A stretch of DNA of 64,000 bases from Pseudomonas saliphila (GCF_008638345.1 NZ_VTVA01000001.1:124001-188000), one strand, 5' to 3'; shown: positions 1 through 9,117, numbered from the stretch's first letter. Translations and numbers: made by a program. Notes: a model not told the origin generated them from the letters alone.

Positions 1-609
1 AGAACACCACCCTTTCCCAGGGGCCTGCGGTACAAAACAGGATGCCGCTCGGGAAGCCATTGATCGCGCACGAAGCCAGGCGTTTCGCCTTCAAATTCAA
101 TATCAAGCAGAACATCAATATCGGCGCACTGGTCGACCAGGTACTGCTCATCCACTACTTCGAAGTCTTCAATCCCCGCTACTAGAGGATCATCCGGCTT
201 GGCCACCCGCACGGTGAACGGGCCAATGGGCGGATGCGAGGCGAACTGGCTCCCCAGGGTTTCCATGAAGTGGCTTGCCCAGTCAGGGGTATCGACCAGG
301 CCGTTGTCCAGGAAGCGTAAGATAGAATTGGTGCCGTGCAGCGCATACCAACGACCGCCTTGCTCAAGCCAATGGCGCAATGCCTGTTGTTGATCAAGAC
401 TGGGAATAACTTCGCATGTATAGGTAACCAGAAAGTCTGCTTTCGTTATCGCTTCAATATTTGAATAATCTTCAAATACCCGGACCCGTATCCTTTCGTT
501 CTCAGCAAGCAACTTCAGCAGTTCCAGGCGCGCAAAGTCTATATCGTGATACTTTCCCGCTGCGACGAAGACACAGTTGATGCTGTCTGGATGATTAGTG
601 TTATTCATA
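1..609 (-). CDS. ThuA-like domain protein (partial, 3' end outside window)
   Basis: An open frame starts at the ATG at 609-607 and runs without a stop off the left edge, giving 203 codons so far. A ribosome site (AGGA) lies about 5 bases before the start. The N-terminal part has the ThuA / glutamine-amidotransferase-like pattern: a Rossmann-type start, then LVTYTCEVIP, then RWYALHGTNS, the Trp-x-x-x-His-Gly stretch typical of the family. ThuA-like proteins are linked to sugar or ring-compound metabolism, but the reaction is often unknown. It lies 75 bases downstream of the RND transporter in the same direction and may be the last gene of that transcript. Family call fairly sure; function unknown. 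Confidence 0.6.
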
Positions 610-637
610 GCGTCCTATCTTCTTTCTGCTGGTGATA

Positions 638-657
638 CCTGCTCCTCACGGAGCAGG
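638..657. other. Perfect hairpin between RND gene and ThuA-like gene
   Basis: Arms CCTGCTCC and GGAGCAGG (8 bp, perfect) with loop TCAC. It lies between the RND stop codon and the ThuA-like start. Neither side has a T-run, so it is more likely an mRNA processing or attenuating hairpin than a full terminator. Confidence 0.45.
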
Positions 658-684
658 ATCTTTCGGTCGCAGATATCTAATGTG

Positions 685-3123
685 TTAAACAGGATTAGCT
701 GCCAGATCACTGTCGTCTGCCGCAGCTTCGTCAACGCGCACGGGGGCCGACGTTGCACCCTGCAACAGGAAGTGTGATAGAGCCGGTACAAGGATCAGCG
801 CACTGATCATGTTCAGCGAGAACATGAAGGTCAGGAGAATCCCCATGTCCGCCTGGAACTTGATCGGAGACCATGCCCAGGTGACAACACCCGCCGCCAG
901 AGTAACTGCGACCAGCGCGACTACCTTGCCCGTCGTAGAGAGAGCTTTGCGGTAAGCGTCGGCCACCGAATACCCCATACGCTGGAAGGCAAGCTGAGTA
1001 CTCAACAAGTAGATTGCATAGTCAACGCCAATCCCCACCCCTAGCGCCACCACTGGCAAGGTCGCCACCTTCACGCCAATACCGAGGAACACCATCAGCG
1101 TTTCGGCCAGCATGGATGTAAGAATCAGCGGCACCAGCGCAACGATCACCGCCCGCCAGCTTCTGAACGTAATCAGGCACAACAGGGCAACGGCGGCATA
1201 CACGTAAAACAGCATCTTGCGGTTGGCTTCTCTGACGACGATGTTAGTTGCTGCGTCAACGCCGGAGTTACCCGCCGCCAGCAGGAACTGATAGTCCTCG
1301 GTACTATTTTCTTCAGCAAACTCACTTGCAGCCGCCACCACCCGATCGAGCGTATCGGCTTTATGGTCAGACAGATAAGCCAGCACTGGAGTCATGTTGC
1401 AACGCGTATTCAGAAACTCTGAATTCCAGGAAACAGCGTTGCCGATCTGGGCGTCGATGAGCCCCTGGTTGTCGCTAACGGTAGCCCACTTGGGATTACC
1501 TTCGAACATGCCCGCCGTGTAATTACGCACGGTATCAGCCAGCGAAGCAGTACGCTGAACGCCTGGAACCTGAGCGAGCCTCCACGACAGACGATCCACT
1601 TCCGTCAGCGTTTCGAAGCTGCGACACCCGTCATCGGGAGTCTTGACCATGACTGCGAACACGTCGCTGGAGATGCCGTAGTGGGACGTAATGTAGGCAT
1701 TGTCCATGTTGTAGCGTGAGTCGGGACGCAATTCAGGAGCGCCGGCATCCAGGTCGCCAACTTCCAGCTTCGATGACATGTACACGCCCCAGGACAGCAG
1801 AACAGCTGCTACGACTACCGCGCCAGTAGCCCAGCTGCGTTGAGTGAACAAAGCCAAGCCGCGCCAGAGCGCGCCGGGGCGGCGCTGCTCAATCGCCAAG
1901 CTGCGCTGCGCCGCCTTCTGGCTTACACCGACATACGACAGCAGCACGGGTATGAGGATAAGGTTGGTGAAAATCAGGACGCCGACACCAATACTGGCGG
2001 TCATCGCCAGGTCGCGGATCACCGGAATGTCGATAATCATCAACACGGCAAAGCCAACCACATCCGCCAGCAAAGCGGTCAGACCTGGTAGAAACAGCCG
2101 GCGGAAAGTAAATCTGGCGGCAACCTGTTTATGGGTGCCTCGCCCGATATCCTGCATGATGCCATTCATCTTCTGCGCGCCATGGCTAACGCCGATGGCT
2201 ACTACCAGAAATGGCACCAACATCGAGAAGGGATCCAGCTCATAACCAAGCAGTGTTACTGCCCCCAGTTGCCAGACAACCGCTACGACGGAGCATGAAA
2301 GTACCAGCAGTGAACTGCGCAGGCAGCGGGTATAGCTGTAGATGATTATCACCGCGATAACTGCAGCGATCAGGAAGAACATCATGACGAGCTTGAGCCC
2401 ATCAATCAGATCACCGGTGAGTTTCGCGAAGCCAATCACATAGATATTGACGTCATGCTCAGGGCTGTTGAGATACTTTTGACGGATGTCCTCGATGGAG
2501 TCGGCCAGCACCTTATAGTCGATCGGATTACCTTCAGAATCCTGCCCCATCAGCGGCACAATGATCATGCTGGAGCGGTAATCATTGGCAACCAGGCTCC
2601 CGACGACATCAGCCCGGCCGATATTGATACGCAGGTTGCGAATACTTTCTGGTCCGCCGTCATAGTCATTTGGCAATACGGGACCGCCGGTGAAGCCTTC
2701 CTCTGTGACCTCCGTCCAGCGAACGACCGGGGTAAAAATAGACTTCATCCACGGCCGATCCACACCCGGGATAATAAATATATCGTCATTGATATTGGCC
2801 AGGGTCTCCAGATAACTGGCATTGAAGATCCCGCCCTCCTTCGCTTCTACCACGACCCTGATCGAGTCGCCGAAACCACGTAATTCCTCGCGGTTTTCGA
2901 GATAGTTCTGAACATACTCATGGCTCTGGGGCAGCGTCTTTTCATAGCTCGCACTAACCTTGAGATCCTTGAGGTGATACCCAAAAAATATTGTGAGAAT
3001 CAAGCAGAACAGCATCAACAAAACGCGATGGTTAAAAACCAGCCGTTCAATTATCCCACCGGAGTTTGGATCGAAATCCTCAACCTGTGTCCCGGCGTCG
3101 GTATTGTTGTTATTGGGTGACAT
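685..3123 (-). CDS. RND/MMPL-family inner-membrane transporter
   Basis: This 812-aa protein has the RND layout of the hydrophobe (HAE3/MMPL) type. There is one membrane helix near residues 34-52, a large periplasmic loop, a helix bundle, a second loop and a second helix bundle. The pattern GIGVDYAIYLLS in the second bundle is the family's conserved acidic helix. Families like this move hydrophobic molecules across the inner membrane by proton exchange. The start overlaps the last 14 bases of the YCF48 gene, with GGAG about 8 bases before it, so the two are translationally coupled. Together with the DUF1329 and DUF1302 genes nearby it forms a recurring envelope module in degraders of steroids, terpenes and aromatics. 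The substrate is unknown. Confidence 0.88.
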   Translation of the reverse strand: MSPNNNNTDAGTQVEDFDPNSGGIIERLVFNHRVLLMLFCLILTIFFGYHLKDLKVSASYEKTLPQSHEYVQNYLENREELRGFGDSIRVVVEAKEGGIFNASYLETLANINDDIFIIPGVDRPWMKSIFTPVVRWTEVTEEGFTGGPVLPNDYDGGPESIRNLRINIGRADVVGSLVANDYRSSMIIVPLMGQDSEGNPIDYKVLADSIEDIRQKYLNSPEHDVNIYVIGFAKLTGDLIDGLKLVMMFFLIAAVIAVIIIYSYTRCLRSSLLVLSCSVVAVVWQLGAVTLLGYELDPFSMLVPFLVVAIGVSHGAQKMNGIMQDIGRGTHKQVAARFTFRRLFLPGLTALLADVVGFAVLMIIDIPVIRDLAMTASIGVGVLIFTNLILIPVLLSYVGVSQKAAQRSLAIEQRRPGALWRGLALFTQRSWATGAVVVAAVLLSWGVYMSSKLEVGDLDAGAPELRPDSRYNMDNAYITSHYGISSDVFAVMVKTPDDGCRSFETLTEVDRLSWRLAQVPGVQRTASLADTVRNYTAGMFEGNPKWATVSDNQGLIDAQIGNAVSWNSEFLNTRCNMTPVLAYLSDHKADTLDRVVAAASEFAEENSTEDYQFLLAAGNSGVDAATNIVVREANRKMLFYVYAAVALLCLITFRSWRAVIVALVPLILTSMLAETLMVFLGIGVKVATLPVVALGVGIGVDYAIYLLSTQLAFQRMGYSVADAYRKALSTTGKVVALVAVTLAAGVVTWAWSPIKFQADMGILLTFMFSLNMISALILVPALSHFLLQGATSAPVRVDEAAADDSDLAANPV

Positions 3124-4351
3124 GGCGAAGCTCCACGTTAATGGCTAAGTCGTCTGATTCAAGCAAAGACACACTGGATTCCCCTGAGGACTTCTCTGGC
3201 GCCATTACTGCGAGGTTCTGCACGCCTTCCGCGCCGACAAGCGTGAGATGGGTGCTGGAAATCTGCGCCAGACCATAGAAAGGCATGCTCTTGATAATGG
3301 CTTGAGGGGTAAAACTGCTTCCTCCATCGCGACTGACCAGCAGCTCTCCGGCTAGATTGACCAGTGCGATCGCGCCATTGGAAAAGATGATCCCATCGGT
3401 GATGCCCGCTTCAGACATAATCTCGAGGCGAGTCCAGTTTTCACCCTGGTCTGTGCTCCTGAACGCGCTGCCCCGCATGCCGAAGACGACCACTTCGTCA
3501 ATGCCAACCGCAGCACCAAAAAGAGTTCCGTCGTAAGGCGTTTGAACCGATGCAAACTGCTGCTGCTCGTCATCCAGACGCCAGGCCATCCCTTGTTCGC
3601 CGGCAATGTAAAGCCCGTCCTTACCCGCGCTCATGGAATAGAGGTGTAACTCGTACGGGTTATCTATCCGGTGCGCCCAAGGCACCCAGGTCTCGCCGCC
3701 GTCTACTGTTTTCAGCAGGCGATTAAAAATGCCCACGACGTAACCCACCTGCTCGCTTTCAAAATACACATCCATCAACGATTGCGTACCGCCGAACTCG
3801 ATCAATAGCTCCTCACGCGCCACAAACATCTCAGCATCAGGATCGGTTTGAGCGAGCCGCGTGTAGTAATCAAGAACGAGTTTCGATGCCTGGTGACCAT
3901 CGAGCTGTAAAGCCCAATTAAGACCGCCGTCTTCCGTTTTCAATATGACGCCGCCGTGCCCTACCGCCCAGCCGCGCTCGGCGCTGGCGAAGGACACGGC
4001 GACAAGATCACTACTGACTGGAACATTGGCCTGGCGCCAGGTATTACCAGAATCGTCAGATAGCAGAATATGTCCACGCTGACCTACCGCTACCAGCCGC
4101 TCATCACCGGCCTTGGTAACGGCGGTTAGCGGACTCTTGGCTGCCTTGACACTTTCAACTGCCGATACCGACAGGGGGCTTTCGAACGCAAAGCTTGTGA
4201 GGCTTATAAGAAAAAGTGTCAGCAACAAGCAGCATCGCAACCAGACAGCCACCCCCACTTTCTGAAGGGAGCGGAGTGAGAGAGTACCGGCTCGGGTGGC
4301 CGGGCATTGCAGACCCGAGGAAAGCGTGGATAGCAGCTCGCGACTCATCAT
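3110..4351 (-). CDS. YCF48/BNR-repeat secreted protein
   Basis: The 413-aa protein begins with a basic stretch and a hydrophobic segment at about residues 31-56, read as a signal peptide or membrane anchor. It then has repeated BNR / photosystem stability factor (YCF48/Hcf136) blades, for example GGVILKTEDGGLNW, followed by further blades with D-x-G-x-x-W turns. A seven-bladed propeller is expected. Proteins of this type often sit directly before an RND/MMPL gene, as here, and probably serve as a periplasmic partner of the transporter; that role is inference. The gene is the first of its transcript and has a perfect 9-bp-arm palindrome 33 bases upstream of the start. The first few codons (MM) leave the exact start open by one residue. 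Confidence 0.8.
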   Translation of the reverse strand: MMSRELLSTLSSGLQCPATRAGTLSLRSLQKVGVAVWLRCCLLLTLFLISLTSFAFESPLSVSAVESVKAAKSPLTAVTKAGDERLVAVGQRGHILLSDDSGNTWRQANVPVSSDLVAVSFASAERGWAVGHGGVILKTEDGGLNWALQLDGHQASKLVLDYYTRLAQTDPDAEMFVAREELLIEFGGTQSLMDVYFESEQVGYVVGIFNRLLKTVDGGETWVPWAHRIDNPYELHLYSMSAGKDGLYIAGEQGMAWRLDDEQQQFASVQTPYDGTLFGAAVGIDEVVVFGMRGSAFRSTDQGENWTRLEIMSEAGITDGIIFSNGAIALVNLAGELLVSRDGGSSFTPQAIIKSMPFYGLAQISSTHLTLVGAEGVQNLAVMAPEKSSGESSVSLLESDDLAINVELRHVTQ

Positions 4352-4383
4352 TAGGGACCCTGTTTATTTTTGTTGTGCGATAA

Positions 4384-4409
4384 TTAAAAACCAACCTGAC
4401 GGTTTTTAA
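4384..4409. promoter_or_regulatory. TetR-type operator candidate, site A (before YCF48 gene)
   Basis: Perfect inverted repeat: TTAAAAACC, 8-base spacer AACCTGAC, GGTTTTTAA. It lies 33-58 bases before the YCF48 ATG. The same pattern with small changes is found before three other genes of the island (8732, 24734 and 25985), always 33-50 bases before the start codon. The length and symmetry fit a TetR-family operator; the regulator is not in the window. Confidence 0.6.
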
Positions 4410-4526
4410 CAAAGTACTAGCTCTTAGGTATCCGTGCAAGCCCTGATCATCGAATCAGGCTAGTCTCGAACTCAATGGAAGCCTCGGAGCAACAATCCCG
4501 CGTCAACCCGCTCCCTGCATCCCTCC

Positions 4527-4778
4527 TCAGGTTTGGTTAAGCCCGCTAAACATAAGCGCATAGGCGCCACACAAGAAGGCCTCTGCCTCCTGATCCCGGT
4601 CTGGCCACGCGGTAAATTCGCCGCGATAATTGAGCCGGCAGCGGTCATCCTCCAGCAGCTCTATCCAGCCATCGGCCTGATAAGAAGCCAGACCCGCGGG
4701 ACCTGGCCAGCAACGCTGTATGTCAGCGAAGTCAGCCAGTAACGCCCAAACCATAGCGGCCGACGCATCCAATTCCAC
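4527..4778 (-). pseudogene. SRPBCC-family remnant with missing middle
   Basis: An 83-codon frame opens with GTG; a TAA lies 14 codons upstream and there is no ATG. The first part (SVELDASAAMVWALLADFAD followed by a Trp-Pro) matches the N-terminus of SRPBCC / polyketide-cyclase-like proteins. The second part, ending in AYALMFSGL, resembles the C-terminal strand and helix of the same fold. Proteins of this family normally have about 140-150 residues, so some 55-60 residues from the middle are absent in frame. It looks like an internally deleted gene, though a very short real protein cannot be excluded. It sits between the YCF48 gene and a CurA-like reductase in the same direction. Confidence 0.4.
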
Positions 4779-4825
4779 GCTGTCGAAGGCATTTTGTTTT
4801 CGATATGTGCTTCGGTGTTACCGCA

Positions 4826-5845
4826 TCAGGACGTCACTCTGACAATCAGCTTTCCTTCGTTTCGCCCTTCGAACAGCAGATTAAAAGCGTCCAGCGTATT
4901 TTCCAGGCCGTCGACGATCTGCTCTTTAAACTGCAGTCGCCCTGCCTCGACCCACTCGCGTATTTGCGCAATACCATCGGGAAACTGTTCCAGATAGTCG
5001 GAAATCAGGAATCCCTCGATGGTCGCGCTGCGAGCCAGGATCTGCCAGAAATTGTACGGGCCGGGCACCGGTTCGGTGCTGTTGTAGCTTGCGATAGCGC
5101 CACAGAAAACAATCCGGGCGTCCTTGTTCAGGTTAAGCAGCGTAGCGTCCAGAATGTCGCCGCCGACGTTGTCAAAGTACACGTCCACGCCCTGGGGACA
5201 GGCCCGACCAATCGAGGCGACCATGTCGGTTCCAGTGCGATAGTTGATCGCTGCATCGAAACCCAGCTCATCGACAATCCAACGGCATTTTTCATCGCTA
5301 CCGGCGATGCCTACCGCGCGGCAACCCTTGATCTTGGCGATCTGCCCCACCAGTGAGCCCACCGCCCCGGCCGCGGCACTCACCAGCACGGTTTCACCCG
5401 GTTGTGGCTTACCCACTTCGATCAAGCCGAAGTATGGCGTGAGCCCAACCGCACCATAGATGCTGAGGTAGAACTGCTCCTGATCACCAGGTTGCAGTTC
5501 GACCGGAGAGAAATAAGCGGCTTCGGCGATTGAGTATTCTTCCCAGCCGCCAAGCCCTACAACAAGTTGTCCTGGCCGCAGGCTGGAGACGCGGCTCGCC
5601 ACCACCTCGCCGATCACAGTGCTTCGTACCGGGTCGCCGATACGGATGGGCGGCAGATAGCTGGGCCGTTCCGACATCCAGTCCCGGATCGCAGGATCGA
5701 CGGAGAAGAAGTGGTTGCGCACCATGATTTGTCCTTCAGCGAGGTCGCCAACCGGCTGTTCGCGAAGGACCACATCTTCATTGGTTGCAATTCCCTGAGG
5801 ACGACGCTCGAGGATCAGTCGCCGCTGGGTAGTGGGTTGAGGCAT
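4826..5845 (-). CDS. NADP-dependent oxidoreductase, CurA / 2-alkenal reductase type (copy 1)
   Basis: This 339-aa medium-chain reductase of the CurA/YncB (prostaglandin reductase-like) family has the diagnostic N-terminal VDPAIRDWM and PSYLPP and the nucleotide-binding AAAGAVGSLVGQ. DNVGG in the middle is also typical. There are no zinc ligands, as is normal for the family. Such enzymes reduce the C=C bond of alpha,beta-unsaturated ketones or aldehydes with NADPH in the cytoplasm. A close tandem paralogue lies directly upstream (5995-7077), and the two clearly align along their whole length. Within this island it is a good candidate for an enone reduction step, but the substrate is not known. 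Confidence 0.85.
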   Translation of the reverse strand: MPQPTTQRRLILERRPQGIATNEDVVLREQPVGDLAEGQIMVRNHFFSVDPAIRDWMSERPSYLPPIRIGDPVRSTVIGEVVASRVSSLRPGQLVVGLGGWEEYSIAEAAYFSPVELQPGDQEQFYLSIYGAVGLTPYFGLIEVGKPQPGETVLVSAAAGAVGSLVGQIAKIKGCRAVGIAGSDEKCRWIVDELGFDAAINYRTGTDMVASIGRACPQGVDVYFDNVGGDILDATLLNLNKDARIVFCGAIASYNSTEPVPGPYNFWQILARSATIEGFLISDYLEQFPDGIAQIREWVEAGRLQFKEQIVDGLENTLDAFNLLFEGRNEGKLIVRVTS

Positions 5846-5994
5846 GGCAAATCTCTCTTGTTCTTATAATGAATGGAACTGCTTCCCCAAATCTTCCCGC
5901 CCTTCAAGTATCTTTACCCGCTATTTCATTGATGTGGCGAGAATGGTCTCTGTGGTGCCCTTACCTCCATGCGGATATGTCAGTGACGGTCTGT

Positions 5995-7077
5995 TCAGAA
6001 ATGCTCAGGCGCTTGCGCGGCGGTACGAATCTCATCCATTGTCGGTGCAGGCTCGGAGGCGTCCCGCACCTTGACCAACAGCTTCCCCTTGTTTGCACCG
6101 GTGAACAGGCGAGAAAAAGCCTCCACGGTGTTTTCCAATCCGTCGACGATATCCTCGGCAAATACCAGACGACCGTCGGCAATCCAATCACTCATTTGCT
6201 CAATGCCTTCGCCAAAACGATCCTTGAACTCAGGAGAAAGAAAGCCCCGCACAGTGAGGCTGCGGGCGAGGACCTGCCAATAGTTGTACGGCCCAGCTAC
6301 GCGGTCCTCGGTGTTGTATTGGGCGATAGCGCCACAGAACACGACCCGACCGAAGTTGTTCATGTTCAGCAACGCCGCATCAAGAATCTCCCCTCCGACG
6401 TTGTCGAAGTAGATATCAACCCCGTCCGGACAGGCCTCGGCAATCGCACTGGTCAGGTCTTCGCAGCGTTTGTAATTGATTGCGCGGTCGTAACCCAGCT
6501 CTTCCACAATCCAGCTGCACTTTTCATCGCTGCCGACCAGACCCACGGTACGGCAACCCTTGATTCGTGCAATCTGGCCAGCGAGAGAGCCCACCGCCCC
6601 TGCGGCGGCACTGATCAACATCGTTGCTCCAGGCTTCGGCTTGCCAATATCCAGCACACCAAAGTACGGCGTCAGACCCACCGCACTGAACACACTCAGA
6701 TAATGACTGAGCGGGAAACGAGGATCGGGCTGAATGCGATCCAGCTGTTCGCCATCGGTCAGACTGAAATCCTCCCACGCATTGGCCGCAAGCCCGACGG
6801 CAATGTCTCCGATCTGGAAGTCCGGGTGACAGCTTTCCACCACCCTACCCAGAGTTGAGCCACGCACTGGTTCCCCCAGAGCGATAGGCGGCATATAGCT
6901 GGGTTTATCACTCATCCAGCCCCGAATCGCCGGATCCATAGATAAATACAGGTTCTGCAGCAGAACCTGGCCCTGGCTTGGCCTGCGCAGACGAGAACTG
7001 CGCATCCGGATATTATTCTCGGTGGGCACTCCTTCTGGGCGAGACTCCAGACAGAGCTGGCGGTTGAGCAACGGCAT
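5995..7077 (-). CDS. NADP-dependent oxidoreductase, CurA / 2-alkenal reductase type (copy 2)
   Basis: This is a 360-aa paralogue of the neighbouring CurA-like reductase, with MDPAIRGWM, PSYMPP, AAAGAVGSLAGQ and DNVGG at matching places. The frame is open up to 7167, but the ATG at 7077 starts at the family's usual first residues (MPLLNRQLCLESRP). It also has GAAGGA about 8 bases before it, so I chose it. The C-terminus runs some 17 residues past copy 1. Two different copies side by side suggest two enone substrates or two stages of one pathway; that is inference. Separated by 149 bases from copy 1. Confidence 0.85.
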   Translation of the reverse strand: MPLLNRQLCLESRPEGVPTENNIRMRSSRLRRPSQGQVLLQNLYLSMDPAIRGWMSDKPSYMPPIALGEPVRGSTLGRVVESCHPDFQIGDIAVGLAANAWEDFSLTDGEQLDRIQPDPRFPLSHYLSVFSAVGLTPYFGVLDIGKPKPGATMLISAAAGAVGSLAGQIARIKGCRTVGLVGSDEKCSWIVEELGYDRAINYKRCEDLTSAIAEACPDGVDIYFDNVGGEILDAALLNMNNFGRVVFCGAIAQYNTEDRVAGPYNYWQVLARSLTVRGFLSPEFKDRFGEGIEQMSDWIADGRLVFAEDIVDGLENTVEAFSRLFTGANKGKLLVKVRDASEPAPTMDEIRTAAQAPEHF

Positions 7078-7283
7078 GATGACTGGTCCTTCTATTCTTT
7101 TTATTTGTGAGCGACTTTGGTTGTGCGCGGTTCTGGCGAACCGAGGAGGGACCGACTTTGCACGCACGTAATAGATTAAGGTTTGTCAGCGGCCGCTCAA
7201 AACGGCTAGCGATGGTGACCCAAGCCGTCTGCCAATCCATCCGGAAAGACCGGGCGGGGAGACCGCATACGACGACACAGCAT

Positions 7284-7318
7284 TGTTCGCGCACTCTGTT
7301 TCCTCGAGCGCGCGAACA
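7284..7318. terminator. Possible terminator hairpin after DUF1329 copy 1
   Basis: Inverted repeat with 9-bp perfect arms TGTTCGCGC and GCGCGAACA and a 17-base loop, just past the stop of the minus-strand DUF1329 gene. There is no T-run, so termination is uncertain. The rest of the gap 7078-7322 shows nothing else I recognise. Confidence 0.35.
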
Positions 7319-7322
7319 GGGG

Positions 7323-8696
7323 CTATCTGACGCCGCCAGCACTCATGGCTTGCGGTGAGAAGAAACTCATTGGTTTGGGTTCTATGTCATGCCACCCGGA
7401 ACGGCCCGTGGAATACGCTTGGCGGGCATAAGCGCCGCTGGCAAGGTCATGGGTGATGAACTGGCCGCTAATGTGCCCATAGCTCTCATATTTGGGAAAG
7501 CTTTCCGAATGCACCACGCGGTAGACAGAGCCGGTACTGTCATACGAAGCGCTCATCCCGACTCCCAGGAAATCTTCATCCCAATAAAATGTGCGCCGCG
7601 GATAAATATGGCGCTTCCCTTCTTTCAATGTCGCTTCGACTACCCACACACGGTGCAGCTCCCAGCGGACGCAGTCAGGGTTGGCGAAATTCTTGGTGAA
7701 TACCTGGTCTCGACCACACTGCTCCGTGTCGTACATCTTGAACATGTTGTATGGCAGGTAGACTTCCTTCTTGCCCATCAATTCGAAATCGTATCGGTCA
7801 AAAGCACCGAAGAACACTGACGAATCATCCACCGTTCCGATACCTGCCCCAGCTGGCGAGGGCGTGTCATACGCCACATCGGGAGAAAGCTTGACCCTGC
7901 GCTGCCCGGGCAAATAACTCCATGCACGGCGCGCATTGGTCAGCATATCCAGGGAATCATGCAGTATCAGCTTCTCACCTGATTTGCGCGCCGGCGAGTC
8001 ATAATCGGCGCGCAGCATCTCATTGATTTCGTCGCCGTCGAGTGGTCCGGTACGGCTGGGTTCCCATAAGGGATACTGGTTCCATTGGGTTTGCCCCGCC
8101 GTATCAATCACCGACCCCGAACCGTCAACGATCGTTGTCTTCAGATCCTGGCTCATGAAGGCATGACCTTCATACTTCATGTAGCGATTCCACATCACCT
8201 CGCTGCCGCTCTTCGGCACAGGAAATGGCGTGCCGGCCCAACAGCCTTCCAGCTGCAGTCCGTCCGCCACAAGCGTGCAGCTGGTGGCGTTCTTCTTGGC
8301 TGCATCCAGGTAATGCTGCGGGTAGCGCGCTGTGCGATGGCTTGGGTAAACATTGATTTTGAATTCAGGGTACTTCTCGAACAGGGCCACCGCAGCCGAT
8401 GTCAACCGCTCCTGATGCTCCTGGTAGTTGCTCGCATCGATGGTAAAAAGGACCTGCTCATCAGCGAAGGGATCGGGGCGTATCCCGGGCCGGCTAGGGT
8501 CATAGCTACTCGGTGGCTGGATCCCCCCGGAGTAGGCTGGAATGGTACCGTCGGCATTGCCCGCCTGCTCCGCCCCCCACGGGGTGAGATTATTTCCCAG
8601 CTGGGCGGCTTCCTCCTCGGAAACCGCGGCCATAGTCGGACCGCACAGCATCACACTCAAAGCTAAGGGTAAATATCTTGTTTTCATAATTATCAT
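7323..8696 (-). CDS. DUF1329 secreted/outer-envelope protein (copy 1)
   Basis: The 457-aa DUF1329 protein has a signal peptide (MIIMKTRYLPLALSVMLCG, cleavage likely after MAA). A mature part follows with the family's conserved blocks: TPWGAEQAGNADGTIPAY near the N-terminus, SYLPGQRRVKLSPDVAYDTP in the middle and the RHIYPRRTFYWDED region near the end. The longer open frame reaches 8900, but AAAGGGAAC just before the ATG at 8696 and the signal peptide settle the start. DUF1329 proteins are lipoprotein-localisation-like (LolB-like) periplasmic or outer-membrane proteins. They travel with DUF1302, YCF48 and RND genes in clusters for hydrophobic substrates. A second copy lies at 21000-22385. Operator-like site B is 36 bases upstream. 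Confidence 0.85.
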   Translation of the reverse strand: MIIMKTRYLPLALSVMLCGPTMAAVSEEEAAQLGNNLTPWGAEQAGNADGTIPAYSGGIQPPSSYDPSRPGIRPDPFADEQVLFTIDASNYQEHQERLTSAAVALFEKYPEFKINVYPSHRTARYPQHYLDAAKKNATSCTLVADGLQLEGCWAGTPFPVPKSGSEVMWNRYMKYEGHAFMSQDLKTTIVDGSGSVIDTAGQTQWNQYPLWEPSRTGPLDGDEINEMLRADYDSPARKSGEKLILHDSLDMLTNARRAWSYLPGQRRVKLSPDVAYDTPSPAGAGIGTVDDSSVFFGAFDRYDFELMGKKEVYLPYNMFKMYDTEQCGRDQVFTKNFANPDCVRWELHRVWVVEATLKEGKRHIYPRRTFYWDEDFLGVGMSASYDSTGSVYRVVHSESFPKYESYGHISGQFITHDLASGAYARQAYSTGRSGWHDIEPKPMSFFSPQAMSAGGVR

Positions 8697-8731
8697 GTTC
8701 CCTTTAGCGGATCTTTTAGCAGACCCTAAAA

Positions 8732-8757
8732 TAAAAAACCAACCAGATCGTTTGTAA
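8732..8757. promoter_or_regulatory. TetR-type operator candidate, site B (before DUF1329 copy 1)
   Basis: Arms TAAAAAACC and CGTTTGTAA around spacer AACCAGAT, 36-61 bases before the DUF1329 ATG. Six of nine arm positions are symmetric, and the left arm and most of the spacer match site A. It lies between divergent genes and could also affect the plus-strand unit. Confidence 0.5.
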
Positions 8758-8884
8758 ATTACTACTGATTCTTCTGATTCACAAGCCCCCCTCCCCAAGA
8801 AAGTTGAGCCAGTTTCCGGGTCAAATAAAACAACCTGGCCGGAAGCTTTCCATCCAATCCCTCCAAAACCGTAACGAGAGAACC

Positions 8885-9028
8885 ATGAGCACAAGCACAC
8901 AGGAAACTCTGGAGCAGGCCGCCATCCAGCGCATTCTCAATCTCTATGCCAACGCCCTCGATGGTCGGTACTCGCCTGACGCCCGACGGCTAGCGGATCG
9001 CGCGTCAGGCGCTGGCGATTCTTCATAA
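8885..9028 (+). pseudogene. Truncated NTF2-like (SnoaL-type) gene
   Basis: A 47-codon frame starts at ATG 8885 after GAGAGAACC. Its first 28 residues, including EQAAIQRILNLYANALDGR, are the N-terminal helix of an NTF2-like / SnoaL_4 protein, a family of about 150 aa. After that the frame runs through unrelated residues to a stop at 9026. The junction lies in an inverted repeat, CCTGACGC (8975-8982) and GCGTCAGG (9002-9009). No continuation of the domain is seen in any frame before the next gene. I read it as a gene broken by deletion or rearrangement. Confidence 0.5.
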
Positions 9029-9111
9029 GGAAGGCCACATTGGGATCAGATAAAGTCCTTGTGGCATCCAGCATGTATGGCTTGCGCCATAAAAAAACAT
9101 TCTGTACTGTT

Positions 9112-9117
9112 TATAAT
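9112..9117 (+). promoter_or_regulatory. Candidate -10 box for the plus-strand NTF2/dioxygenase unit
   Basis: Perfect TATAAT, 120 bases before the ATG at 9237, in an otherwise non-coding 208-base gap (9029-9236). No good -35 box lies at the right distance, so the call is weak. Confidence 0.25.

Noticed and set aside
638-657. Hairpin taken as a full terminator after the RND gene
   Set aside because: There is no T-run and the ThuA-like gene follows at once in the same direction; kept only as a hairpin.
5869-6858. A 329-codon plus-strand frame
   Set aside because: Antisense to the CurA-like reductase copy 2, with no recognisable motif.
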